From: JAGREO01 sp020446285
Lineage (GTDB): Bacteria > Pseudomonadota > Alphaproteobacteria > Geminicoccales > Geminicoccaceae
Length of the DNA stretch: 64,000 bases
Direction: 5' to 3'
Assembly: GCA_041398005.1 (NCBI GenBank)
Contig: JAWKVP010000009.1
Location: forward strand, 1-64,000
In this document: piece by piece, positions 18,447-26,687 of the stretch
How the letters are laid out: each line of letters opens with the position of its first letter
How positions within the stretch are numbered: the first letter of the stretch is position 1
Position numbers and translations under genes: made by a program
Notes under the pieces: generated by a model
Told to the model about the DNA's origin: nothing
Databases searched by the model: none
What the model saw: the letters and a program-made list of their open reading frames with translations, nothing else

Positions 18447-19349
18447 ATGACGCGTATTCTGACAAGCGGTATCACCGTCATCGACATCATGTTGCCGGTC
18501 GACCGGTTGCCGTCGGGTGATTGCAAGACGCTGGCCACGGGCCGGCAGGACGTGATCGGCGGGATCGCCGCCAATGCAGCACTGACGGTCAAGAGGCTGG
18601 GCGGAACGCCGGTCCTGTCCACCCGTCTGGGCGATGATTCCACCGGCGAGGAGATCATGCGGCAGCTCACCGCCGCCGGCATCGACACGCGTGCGGTGGA
18701 ATGGGTCAACGGCGCGCGCAGCTCGCTCACCGCCGCCATCGTCGACGCCCATGGCGCGCGGATGCTCATCAACCATACCGACGCACACCTGCATCACGGC
18801 CCGCCCGATCTCGACGGGATCGAGGTGGACGGCGTCATTACCGACACGCGCTGGCTCGACGGCGCCTTCGCCTCGCTTCGCCATGCGCGCGAACGCGGCC
18901 TGCCGGGGCTGCTGGATTATGACATGCCGCCGGACGACAATCTGCGGTCATGGGAGCTCATCGCCGAGGCCAGCCATGTCGCCTTCGGCGCCCAGGGCCT
19001 TCGCCTGCTCACCGGCATCGACGATCCGGCGGCCGGCCTCGCCGCCGTGCGCGAGCGTTTTGCCGGCTGGATCGCGGTCACATGCGGTGGTGACGGCGTC
19101 TACTGGCTGGAAGGCGACCGCGTCCGGCACCTGCCGGCCTTCAGGGTGAACGTGGTCGATACGCTGGCTGCGGGCGATGTCTTTCACGGAGCCCTTGCGC
19201 TCGCGCTCGCGGAAGGGATGGAGATGCACGAGGCCCTGCGTTTTGCTTCCGGCGCCGCGGCGATCAAGTGCATGCATTTCGGCGGTGGTGCCGGCATTCC
19301 GACCCGCGCCGAACTCGATCGCTTTCTGGCGGAGCATGGACGAGCATGA
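18447..19349 (+). CDS. PfkB-family sugar kinase, YihV (sulfofructose kinase)-like
   Basis: A 300-residue ribokinase-like kinase. N-terminal GITVIDIML and the GGIAANAA loop lead to the C-terminal anion hole DTLAAGD (238-244) with catalytic Asp244. Against my recollection of E. coli YihV it shares the opening GITV, DTRW (133-136), AFxxxGLxxLTG, PAFxVxVVDT and the closing RFASGxAAxKC block. The residues recalled as binding the sulfonate in YihV, Asn109 and Arg138, correspond to Asn109 and Arg135 here. The predicted reaction is ATP-dependent 1-phosphorylation of 6-deoxy-6-sulfofructose or a related ketose. The usual DTTGAGD is replaced by DTLAAGD. First gene of a tight operon. Confidence 0.75.
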   Translation: MTRILTSGITVIDIMLPVDRLPSGDCKTLATGRQDVIGGIAANAALTVKRLGGTPVLSTRLGDDSTGEEIMRQLTAAGIDTRAVEWVNGARSSLTAAIVDAHGARMLINHTDAHLHHGPPDLDGIEVDGVITDTRWLDGAFASLRHARERGLPGLLDYDMPPDDNLRSWELIAEASHVAFGAQGLRLLTGIDDPAAGLAAVRERFAGWIAVTCGGDGVYWLEGDRVRHLPAFRVNVVDTLAAGDVFHGALALALAEGMEMHEALRFASGAAAIKCMHFGGGAGIPTRAELDRFLAEHGRA

Positions 19350-19377
19350 TCCGCGCGGCGCCGACGGGGATGAACCG

Positions 19378-20436
19378 ATGACCAGGACGACACCCGGCAA
19401 GCTCTGGGGAATGCGCCGGCTGGCGGACGATGCCGGCTTCTTCCGCATGACCGCACTCGACCAGCGCCCGCCGATCATGAACCCGATCCGCGAACTCAGG
19501 CGGACCCCCGAAGCGCCCGATCAGGATGTCGCGGCGGTAAAGCGGGTGATCGCGGAACAGCTCGCCCCGGTTTCGACGGCGGTGCTCATGGATCCCATCT
19601 GGGCCTATTCGGCCTGCATCGACGTGATCCCGCCATCGAAGGGCCTGATCCTCACGCTCGAGGATCATCGCTTCGCGGACGGGCCGGGCGGACGGCGCTC
19701 GCGCAATATCGACGACTGGAGCGTGGAGAAGATCCGGCGCATCGGCGGCGATGCGGTGAAGGTTCTCGCATGGTATCGCCCCGATGCCGCAAGCGATGTC
19801 ATCGAGCACCAGAAGGACTACGTCCGGGCCATCGGCGACGAATGCCGGCGCCTTGACATCGCCTTCGTCTTCGAGCTTCTGGTCTATCCCTTCGCGGACA
19901 GGGGCAACGATTACGAGGAGGATCCCGCCAAGCGCCCGGAGCTGGTGATTGACAGTGTACGCACCTTCGCCGATCCGCAATACGGGATCGACATCTTCAA
20001 GCTGGAGAGCCCCATCCCGGCAAAGGACGTTCCCGAACCGGGAAGTCCAGCATCCAAAGAGGTGCAGGCGCTGTTCGATGCGCTCGGCGAGGCTGCGGGC
20101 CGGCCCTGGGTGATGCTTTCCGCCGGCGCCGGCAAGGCCGATTTCAAGCGGGTGCTGCATCACGCCTTCAAGGCCGGTGCCTCGGGCTTTCTCGCCGGCC
20201 GGGCGATCTGGCTCGACGCATTCGGGCACTTTCCCGACCTCGATGCCATGGCGGCCGATCTCGCCGGTGACGGACGCGCCTACATGGAGGATCTGCAGAG
20301 CCTGACAGCAGCGGCGGCACGGCCACTCGCCGAGGCCATGAAATACGGTCCGGGGGCCGACAGCCCGGGCTTCGCCGGTGCCGGTTTCGAACTGCCGCGC
20401 AGCTATGGCGGCATGACCGGGAGCAGCGCAGGGTGA
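19378..20436 (+). CDS. LacD/YihT-like class I aldolase
   Basis: A 352-residue aldolase of the tagatose-1,6-bisphosphate / sulfofructose-1-phosphate aldolase group. Recognisable parts are ALDQR (26-30), VKVLAWYRPD, Lys208 in IFKLESP as the likely Schiff-base lysine, WVMLSAGAGKADF, and SGFLAGRAIW, whose Arg275 matches the phosphate or sulfonate-contacting Arg of YihT. It is longer than YihT (about 292) and LacD (about 326). The ATG at 19378 follows GGGGA; earlier in-frame codons overlap the kinase. It probably cleaves the kinase product into dihydroxyacetone phosphate and an aldehyde (3-sulfolactaldehyde if the sugar is sulfonated). Confidence 0.75.
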   Translation: MTRTTPGKLWGMRRLADDAGFFRMTALDQRPPIMNPIRELRRTPEAPDQDVAAVKRVIAEQLAPVSTAVLMDPIWAYSACIDVIPPSKGLILTLEDHRFADGPGGRRSRNIDDWSVEKIRRIGGDAVKVLAWYRPDAASDVIEHQKDYVRAIGDECRRLDIAFVFELLVYPFADRGNDYEEDPAKRPELVIDSVRTFADPQYGIDIFKLESPIPAKDVPEPGSPASKEVQALFDALGEAAGRPWVMLSAGAGKADFKRVLHHAFKAGASGFLAGRAIWLDAFGHFPDLDAMAADLAGDGRAYMEDLQSLTAAAARPLAEAMKYGPGADSPGFAGAGFELPRSYGGMTGSSAG

Positions 20437-21218
20437 ACGAGAAGGCGCTGAGGATCGTTGCCCCGCTCGGCATCGGCCTGCTGTTGCTGGCCGGCTGGGA
20501 GACGCTCGTGCTCGTTCGCGGCATCCCGTCCTATATCCTGCCAGCGCCGAGCCTCGTCGCCACCACCATGATCGCCGAATGGTCGAATCTCTGGCCGTCG
20601 CTCATGATCACCCTGCAGATCACCACGATCGCCCTCATCGCCGCGATCGTCGGCGGTGGCGGGCTCGCGATCCTGTTCTCCATGTGGCGACTGGTGGAGC
20701 TGTCGCTCTTTCCCTATGCCGTCATCCTGCAGGTGACGCCCGTGGTCGCCATCGCACCGCTGCTGCTCATCTATATCGACAACACACTGCTCGTGGTGGT
20801 GATCGTCGCCTGGATCGTCGCCTTCTTTCCGATCCTCTCCAACACCACGCTCGGGCTGAACTCGGCCGATCACAATCTGCGCTCGCTGTTCGAGCTTTAT
20901 GGCGCCACGCGCTGGCAGGCGCTGCGCCACCTGCGCATTCCCTCGGCCATGCCCTATTTCCTCGGCGGCCTGCGCATCGCCGGCGGGCTTTCGCTGATCG
21001 GTGCCGTCGTCGCCGAATATGTGGCCGGGACATCGGGCACCGGCACCGGCCTCGCCTTTCGCATCCTCGAGGCCGGCTATCGCCTGCAGATCCCCAAGAT
21101 GTTCGCCGCCCTCATGCTGCTGGCATTCACCGGCATCGCCATCTTCCTGTTCTTTTCCGCCATCAGCCATCTGGCTTTGCGCAGCTGGCACGAGAGCGCC
21201 GTCAAACGAGAAAGCTGA
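20433..21218 (+). CDS. ABC transporter permease, TauC/SsuC-like
   Basis: A 261-residue inner-membrane permease of the nitrate/sulfonate/taurine family, with about six hydrophobic segments and the EAA-type loop FELYGATRWQALRHLRIPSAMP. The GTG start overlaps the aldolase stop (GTGA), so it belongs to the operon. No ATPase or binding-protein gene of this class is in the window, so it is an orphan subunit here. Family members carry alkanesulfonates, taurine, nitrate or pyrimidine precursors; the neighbouring YihV-like kinase and SlcC-like gene favour an organosulfonate. Confidence 0.82.
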   Translation: MNEKALRIVAPLGIGLLLLAGWETLVLVRGIPSYILPAPSLVATTMIAEWSNLWPSLMITLQITTIALIAAIVGGGGLAILFSMWRLVELSLFPYAVILQVTPVVAIAPLLLIYIDNTLLVVVIVAWIVAFFPILSNTTLGLNSADHNLRSLFELYGATRWQALRHLRIPSAMPYFLGGLRIAGGLSLIGAVVAEYVAGTSGTGTGLAFRILEAGYRLQIPKMFAALMLLAFTGIAIFLFFSAISHLALRSWHESAVKRES

Positions 21219-21227
21219 ACAGACATC

Positions 21228-22289
21228 ATGACCGACAGCACGCCGCGTTTTTCCGCTTCCGCCCTTCGCGATTTCGCCACATCGCTCATGCTCGCCTCGG
21301 GCTTCGAAAAGGAGAAGGCCGAAGTGACCGCGCGGCACCTCGTCGATGCCGACATGATGGGACACGACACCCACGGCCTGAACCTGCTCGTCGCCTATGT
21401 CGATCACGCGGCCTCCGGCGGCATGACGCTCACCGGCGATGTCGAGGTGGTCGCCGACCGGCCCGCCGCCATCACCTGGGACGGGCGCAACCTTCCGGGC
21501 GTGTGGGTGACCGACAAGGCCGTCGATACCGCCATCGCACGCGCGCGCATCTACGGGCAGGCGAGCATCGCCATCCGCCGCAGCCATCACATCGCCTGCC
21601 TGCAGACCTATCTGCCCAAGGCGACCGAACAGGGCATGATGGTGACCATTCTCTCATCCGATCCGCATGTCGCCACCGTCGCCCCCTTCGGCGGGCGCAG
21701 GCCGCTCTACACGCCCGATCCGCTGGCCTGCGGCATTCCCACCGACGGCGATCCGATCCTTGTCGACATCAGCGCCTCGATCACCACCAACGGCATGAGC
21801 GGCCGTCTCGCAGCCGAGGGCAAGCGTCTGCACTTTCCGGCCTATCTCGATGCCGAAGGCAATCTCACCGACGATCCCGCCGTGATCGAGGCCGATCCGC
21901 CCGGCTCGATCCTGCCCGTCGGCGGCCTCGAATATGGCCACAAGGGCTACGGCCTCGCGCTCATGATCGAGGCGGCGACGCAGGGGCTTTCCGGCTTCGG
22001 CCGCTCGGCGCAGGCGAAGGGCTGGGGCGCTTCGGTATTCGTGCAGGTGACCGATCCGGCGGCATTCGGCGGGCTCGATGCGTTTGCCCGCGAGACCGGC
22101 TGGCTCGCCCGCGCCTGCCGCGAGAACCCGCCGCGTCCGGGGGTCGATGCGGTGCGGCTGCCGGGCGAACGGGCGCTCATGCGGATGCGCGAGGCGCGCG
22201 CGCATGGCGTTCCGCTGTTTCCCGGCATCATGGACCGGCTGACGAAGAAGGCCCGAAGCCTCGACATCACGCCGCCCGAGCCATGCTAG
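21228..22289 (+). CDS. Malate/L-lactate dehydrogenase family oxidoreductase (ComC-like?)
   Basis: A 353-residue NAD(P)-dependent dehydrogenase of the Ldh/YlbC family. The signature parts are MGHDTHGL near the N-terminus, SIAIRRSHHIACLQTY, the TPDPLACGIPTDGDPILVDIS stretch, and GHKGYGLALMIEA. The family includes malate, ureidoglycolate (AllD), 2,3-diketogulonate and (R)-sulfolactate (ComC) dehydrogenases. ComC is proposed because the gene ends an operon with YihV- and YihT-like enzymes and because an SlcC-like dehydrogenase of opposite stereochemistry faces the operon. Ureidoglycolate dehydrogenase is the main alternative given the purine genes 8 kb away. It starts 9 bp after the permease. Confidence 0.75.
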   Translation: MTDSTPRFSASALRDFATSLMLASGFEKEKAEVTARHLVDADMMGHDTHGLNLLVAYVDHAASGGMTLTGDVEVVADRPAAITWDGRNLPGVWVTDKAVDTAIARARIYGQASIAIRRSHHIACLQTYLPKATEQGMMVTILSSDPHVATVAPFGGRRPLYTPDPLACGIPTDGDPILVDISASITTNGMSGRLAAEGKRLHFPAYLDAEGNLTDDPAVIEADPPGSILPVGGLEYGHKGYGLALMIEAATQGLSGFGRSAQAKGWGASVFVQVTDPAAFGGLDAFARETGWLARACRENPPRPGVDAVRLPGERALMRMREARAHGVPLFPGIMDRLTKKARSLDITPPEPC

Positions 22290-22290
22290 T

Positions 22291-22348
22291 GCATCGATCC
22301 AGACAGATCGTATCGAGCTGTCTGGACAAATTGATGCAAATAACAAGG
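22291..22348. repeat. 58-bp dispersed palindromic repeat, copy 1
   Basis: The segment begins GCATCGATCCAGACAGATC and folds back on a right arm containing CTGTCTGGACAAATTGATGC. A nearly identical copy lies at 63814-63870. Here it fills the whole gap between the Ldh-family and MFS genes, and its final AAGGAG supplies the ribosome site for the MFS gene. Confidence 0.85.
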
Positions 22349-22358
22349 AGCTAGTGTA

Positions 22359-23600
22359 TTGGCGAATGAACGGAGTGAATGCGCCGATGCACTGGCCCGG
22401 GCCGCACGCACGGGCGGATCGGATCTCGAGGTCATCGGCCTCGTCACCGTCGCGCATTTCTTCTCGCATCTCTACATCCTCGCCCTGCCGCCGCTCTTTC
22501 CCGTGCTCACGGGCGAACTCGGCTACACCGCAACCCAGCTCGGCATTGCCGTGGCCATCTTCAACCTCATCACCGCGGCCCTGCAGGCACCGATGGGGCT
22601 CGCCGTCGACCGCTACGGCTCGGCGCTCATTCTCGCCATGGGTCAGGCATTCTCGGGTCTCGCCTTCATCGTCATCGGCATCCTGCCGGGCTATTCCGCG
22701 CTGCTGCTGGCCATGGTCATCGGCGGTATCGGCAATGCCGTCTACCATCCCGCCGACTACGCCATCCTCGCCGGCCGCGTGCGCAGCTCGAGGGCCGGGC
22801 GGGCGTTCTCCATCCACACATTCGGCGGCTATCTCGGCTTCGCCGTGGCACCGCCGGTGATGATCGGCCTGCACAGCATCGCCGGCTGGCAGGCGGCGGT
22901 CATCACCGTCGGCGTGATCGGGTTCGCCTTCGCCTTCGTGCTCTTCGCCCGCCGCAACCATCTCCAGCCGCCCGAGGCCCGGGCCGGCAATGCGGGCGGA
23001 GCCGTTTCGGCGGACAAGTGGAAATTCCTGTTATCGGGGCCGATCCTCCTCGCGTTCCTCTTCTTCGTCGCCATCGCCATGTCGCAGACCGGCTTCACCA
23101 ATTTCGGCATTCTCGCCCTCAACCGGTTGCAGGAACTGGACCTTGCGGAGGCGGCCCTGCCGATCACGGCCTATCTCGTGACGAGTGCCGCGGGCGTGCT
23201 CATGGGTGGCTGGGTCGCCGACAGGATCCGCGACCATGACCGTTTTGTCATCATCTCGTCGATCGTCGCAGCACTGCTCACCCTGCCGCTCGCCTTCATG
23301 CAGCTGCCGTTTTCCGTGCTGTTCGTCCTTCTGGCACTGATCGGCGTCAGCAGCGGCATCATCGCCCCGTCACGCGACATGATCGTGCGCAAGCTGGCGC
23401 CGGCGGGCAGCACCGGCACGGTCTTCGGCTTCGTCACCACGGGCTTCAACGCCGGCGGCCTGATCGCACCGCCGCTTCTGGGGATAGCCATCGACATGGG
23501 GCATCCGGCCTGGGTGTTCATCACCGCGGCCATCTTCTTCCTCGTCATCCCGGTCACACTCGGTTTCGGGCACGGGCGGAGCAAGGCCCCGGCCGGCTGA
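22359..23600 (+). CDS. MFS transporter
   Basis: A 413-residue major-facilitator protein with about 12 transmembrane segments and the loop 2-3 signature GLAVDRYGSALI. It most resembles the fosmidomycin-resistance/NNP-like or sugar-anion groups by eye (YHPADYAILAGRV), but this is not decisive. The start is a TTG at 22359 with AGGAG nine bases upstream, at the edge of the palindromic repeat. It is the last gene downstream of the kinase-aldolase-permease-dehydrogenase set and could export a product such as sulfolactate or dihydroxypropanesulfonate, or import a substrate. Confidence 0.83.
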   Translation: MANERSECADALARAARTGGSDLEVIGLVTVAHFFSHLYILALPPLFPVLTGELGYTATQLGIAVAIFNLITAALQAPMGLAVDRYGSALILAMGQAFSGLAFIVIGILPGYSALLLAMVIGGIGNAVYHPADYAILAGRVRSSRAGRAFSIHTFGGYLGFAVAPPVMIGLHSIAGWQAAVITVGVIGFAFAFVLFARRNHLQPPEARAGNAGGAVSADKWKFLLSGPILLAFLFFVAIAMSQTGFTNFGILALNRLQELDLAEAALPITAYLVTSAAGVLMGGWVADRIRDHDRFVIISSIVAALLTLPLAFMQLPFSVLFVLLALIGVSSGIIAPSRDMIVRKLAPAGSTGTVFGFVTTGFNAGGLIAPPLLGIAIDMGHPAWVFITAAIFFLVIPVTLGFGHGRSKAPAG

Positions 23601-23658
23601 CGGTCCGCAATCCCGACGAGCGGTCGTCAGCCGTTACCCGTCTGCGCCGCCGTCATGC

Positions 23659-24093
23659 TCAACCGTCATTGGCGACCCAGGCGAGAATATGCGTGGCGAC
23701 GGCGACGAGCTTGCCGTCCTGGTTGGTGATCTCGATGCTCGAACGGGAGCGGCGTTTTTCCGTGTCGATCTCGCTTATCCGATAGGTCACGGTGATGGTA
23801 TCGCCGATGAAGACGGGGGCAAGAAAGCGGATCCGGTCATAGCCGAGGGAGACGGCGGTTTCCGCCTGCGTGTGCCGGCCTTCGAGAATCCGGGTCGAGC
23901 AATTGGACATGAAGCCGACGAGCAGGGCACCATGGGCAATGCGCTTGCCGTAGGCCGATTGCGCCATCAGCGCCTCGTTGACATGGTTGGGCGCAAGATC
24001 GCCCGTGATCCCGGCGAACAGATACACATCGCTCTCGGATACGGTCTTGGAAAAGGTGGCCTCGTCGCCCGGCCGGATCGGCAGATCGGTCAT
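23659..24093 (-). CDS. MaoC-family dehydratase
   Basis: A 144-residue single hot-dog domain. The R-hydratase motif is GITGDLAPNHVNE, with the catalytic Asp32 and His37, followed by HGALLVGF. Such enzymes hydrate enoyl-CoA or act on related CoA thioesters in fatty acid or polyhydroxyalkanoate metabolism. It stands alone on the minus strand and is divergent from the sugar ABC operon. Immediately upstream is a 23-bp-period tandem repeat carrying TATATC, possibly its promoter. Confidence 0.88.
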   Translation of the reverse strand: MTDLPIRPGDEATFSKTVSESDVYLFAGITGDLAPNHVNEALMAQSAYGKRIAHGALLVGFMSNCSTRILEGRHTQAETAVSLGYDRIRFLAPVFIGDTITVTYRISEIDTEKRRSRSSIEITNQDGKLVAVATHILAWVANDG

Positions 24094-24105
24094 TTCATTC
24101 TCCCC

Positions 24106-24149
24106 CTGGAGAGCTGATATAGCGTCCTCTGGAGGGCTGATATAGCGTC
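24106..24149 (-). promoter_or_regulatory. Tandem 23-bp-period repeat upstream of the MaoC gene
   Basis: Positions 24106-24126 and 24129-24149 match at 20 of 21 bases; on the minus strand each reads GACGCTATATCAGC followed by a CTCCAG-like end. Each copy contains a -10-like TATATC, so this may be a duplicated promoter or a binding site. The sequence shows the repeat; the promoter role is inferred. Confidence 0.45.
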
Positions 24150-24209
24150 GGGATCATCGTTTGGCGACTGCGCCGGCGATCGCTTTTTTCCCTGCCCATA
24201 ACAAGTTCC

Positions 24210-24223
24210 GTTGCAATCGCAAC
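24210..24223. promoter_or_regulatory. Palindrome upstream of the sugar ABC operon
   Basis: GTTGC-AATC-GCAAC is a perfect 5-bp inverted repeat about 70 bp before the binding-protein start. It resembles LacI-family operators in size and GC-flanked symmetry, but no LacI-type regulator is in the window. Confidence 0.35.
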
Positions 24224-24294
24224 CCGCTTTTGGCAGGCTCACGACGTAAATCCGTTCCTGTCCTGCGGGAGCGAGAAACAGGGAGCTTTTCACG

Positions 24295-25635
24295 ATGCCT
24301 TTGCGTCTGACACGTCGCGATTCCATGATTCTCGGTGCTGGAGCACTCGCCGGAACGGCTCTGGGCGGGCCTGTCGGCCTGCGCGCGCAGATACCGGTGG
24401 CGGAGGCCACGGCGCCCGATCTGCCGATCGAGGATGGCGCCAGCCTGACTCTCCTGCGCCCGACGAAATTCGTCGCCACGGATGAGGAAATCTGGCTCGC
24501 CAACACCAGGAAGTTCACCGAAGTGACGGGCGTGCCGGTCAAGGTGGAGTTCGAGGGCTGGGAGGACATTCCGACAAAGACCGCCGTGGCCGCCAATGTC
24601 GGCTCGGGTCCGGATGTCGTGATCGGCTTTGCCGACAATCCGTTCCTCTACAAGGACAAGCTGCACGATCTCTCCGACATCACCGCCTATCTCGGCGCGA
24701 AGTATGGCGGCTGGTGGCCGCTCGCCGAGCGCTATGGCACCGATCCGGACACGGGCAAGTGGATCGCCATGCCGGTGGGCGCCTCGGGTGGCCGTATCGT
24801 CTATCGCAAGTCGATGATCGAGGCCGCGGGCTTCAGCGAGGTTCCGACGGATGTCGACGGATTCCTCGAGATGTCGACGGCACTTCAGGCCAACGGCACG
24901 CCGATGGGCCTCGCACTCGGCAATGCACCGGGCGACGGCAATGCGTGGACGCACTGGCTGGTCTGGGCGCATGGCGGCAAGATGGCCGATGATGACAACA
25001 ATCTCATCATCAACAGCCCGGAGACCATCGCCGGCCTCGAATATGGCAAGAAGCTCTTCGAGACCTTCATTCCGGGCACCCTCTCCTGGCTCGACGCCAA
25101 CAACAACAAGGCGTTTCTCGCCGGGGAAATCTCGCTGACGCAGAACGGCATCTCCGTCTATTACGCGGCCAAGACCTCGGAAGATGCCAAGATCAAGGAG
25201 ATGGCCGAGGACATCTATCATGCGCGCATGCCGGTCGGTCCGGTGGGCATCCCGACCGAGCGCTGCCTCGTCTTCAACTCGATGATCTTCCAGCACACAC
25301 CCTATCCGAACGCCGCCAAGGCCTATCTGATGTTCATGATGGAGAGCGATCAGTATGCCGAGTGGCTGGAGAAGGGCATCGGCTACTTCAACCATCCGCT
25401 GCAGGCCTACGATGCCAGCCCCGTCTGGACGAACGATCCCAAGCACGAGGCCTACAAGCATGTGATGAAGGACGCCGTCTGGGACGGCTATTCCGGCCGT
25501 CTCGGCCCGCAGAGTGCCGCCACCCTCGCCGACTTCATCATGGTCCAGATGGTAGCGTCCGTCTGCTCCGGGCAGGCGACGGCGGAGGAGGCCGCGGCCG
25601 AGGCCCAGCGCCGCGCCAGCCGCTACTACCGCTAG
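24295..25635 (+). CDS. Sugar ABC transporter substrate-binding protein (family 1)
   Basis: A 446-residue periplasmic binding protein. The N-terminus has a Tat signal (LTRRDSMIL then a hydrophobic stretch ending near LRAQ). The mature part follows the family 1 pattern: FTEVTGVPVKVEFEGWED, AANVGSGPDVVIG and a late AKAYLMFMMESDQY. It is followed, after a 13-bp-stem hairpin, by two MalF/MalG-type permeases, so it feeds a carbohydrate importer. Ligand unknown; a sulfosugar is conceivable given the locus 6 kb upstream, but nothing in the sequence shows it. Confidence 0.88.
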   Translation: MPLRLTRRDSMILGAGALAGTALGGPVGLRAQIPVAEATAPDLPIEDGASLTLLRPTKFVATDEEIWLANTRKFTEVTGVPVKVEFEGWEDIPTKTAVAANVGSGPDVVIGFADNPFLYKDKLHDLSDITAYLGAKYGGWWPLAERYGTDPDTGKWIAMPVGASGGRIVYRKSMIEAAGFSEVPTDVDGFLEMSTALQANGTPMGLALGNAPGDGNAWTHWLVWAHGGKMADDDNNLIINSPETIAGLEYGKKLFETFIPGTLSWLDANNNKAFLAGEISLTQNGISVYYAAKTSEDAKIKEMAEDIYHARMPVGPVGIPTERCLVFNSMIFQHTPYPNAAKAYLMFMMESDQYAEWLEKGIGYFNHPLQAYDASPVWTNDPKHEAYKHVMKDAVWDGYSGRLGPQSAATLADFIMVQMVASVCSGQATAEEAAAEAQRRASRYYR

Positions 25636-25667
25636 CACGATCCGGACAGCGCTCCCTTCGGGGGCGC

Positions 25668-25699
25668 CCCTGCCCGCCGGTCCCGTCCGGCGGGCAGGG
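25668..25699 (+). terminator. Intra-operon hairpin after the binding-protein gene
   Basis: A perfect 13-bp stem (CCCTGCCCGCCGG / CCGGCGGGCAGGG) with a six-base loop, 32 bp after the stop and 34 bp before the permease start. Hairpins here usually stabilise the binding-protein message and lower permease expression by partial termination. Confidence 0.7.
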
Positions 25700-25733
25700 A
25701 GTTCCTTCCTTCACTCGCAAGCGGAGACAGAGG

Positions 25734-26687
25734 GTGGCCACGACCGCCAAGGATTTGTCCTACGAACGGCCCGAGGACAGCTGGTTATCCAGACTGTTCG
25801 ACAACAAGGCCTTCCTCATCATCGTTTGCATGATCCCGGCCGTGGGTCTGCTCGGCGTCTTCCTGTCCTATCCCCTGGGACTGGGCATCTGGCTCGCCTT
25901 CACCGATACACGCATCGGCCAGACCGGCGCCTTCATCGGTCTCGAGAACTATCAGTGGCTGTGGAACGATCCGATCTTCTGGATGTCGGTGGGCAACACG
26001 CTGCTCTACACCATCGTCGCCACCATCGGAAAGTTCGCGCTGGGTCTCTGGCTGGCGCTGCTCCTGAACAATCATCTGCCGTTCAAGTCTCTCCTGCGCG
26101 CGATCATCCTCATTCCCTGGATCGTGCCGACCGTGCTCTCGGCGATCGCCTTCTGGTGGATCTACGATCCGCAATTCTCGATCATCTCCTATGTTCTCGT
26201 CGACAAGCTCGGCATCCTCGACACCTACATCAACTTCCTCGGCGAACCGTGGAACGCGCGCTGGTCGCTGATCGCCGCCAATATCTGGCGCGGCATCCCG
26301 TTCGTCGCGATCTGCCTTCTGGCCGGGTTGCAGACCATCTCGCCATCGCTCTACGAAGCGGCGATGCTCGATGGTGCCTCGCCCTGGCAGCGCTTCGTCC
26401 ATGTCACCTTCCCGATGCTCATGCCGATCCTCGCGGTCGTCCTGACCTTCTCGGTGATCTTCACCTTCACCGATTTCCAGCTCGTCTATGCCATTACCCG
26501 TGGCGGTCCGGTCAATTCGACCCATCTCATGGCGACGCTGGCCTTCCAGCGCGGCATTCCGGGCGGCATGCTCGGCGAGGGTGCGGCGATCGCGGTGGCG
26601 ATGATCCCCTTCCTCGTGGGTGCAACGATCTTCAGCTATTTCGCCCTTGCCCGCCGCAAGTGGCAGCAGGGAGGCGCCGATGACTGA
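25734..26687 (+). CDS. Sugar ABC transporter permease, MalF/UgpA type
   Basis: A 317-residue permease with six hydrophobic segments and the EAA loop YEAAMLDGASPWQRFVHVTFPML. The GTG start at 25734 has a purine-rich GGAGACAGAGG ribosome site; the longer open frame upstream overlaps the binding-protein gene and hairpin. It overlaps the next permease gene by 8 bp. It forms one half of the membrane channel of a carbohydrate importer. Confidence 0.9.
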   Translation: MATTAKDLSYERPEDSWLSRLFDNKAFLIIVCMIPAVGLLGVFLSYPLGLGIWLAFTDTRIGQTGAFIGLENYQWLWNDPIFWMSVGNTLLYTIVATIGKFALGLWLALLLNNHLPFKSLLRAIILIPWIVPTVLSAIAFWWIYDPQFSIISYVLVDKLGILDTYINFLGEPWNARWSLIAANIWRGIPFVAICLLAGLQTISPSLYEAAMLDGASPWQRFVHVTFPMLMPILAVVLTFSVIFTFTDFQLVYAITRGGPVNSTHLMATLAFQRGIPGGMLGEGAAIAVAMIPFLVGATIFSYFALARRKWQQGGADD

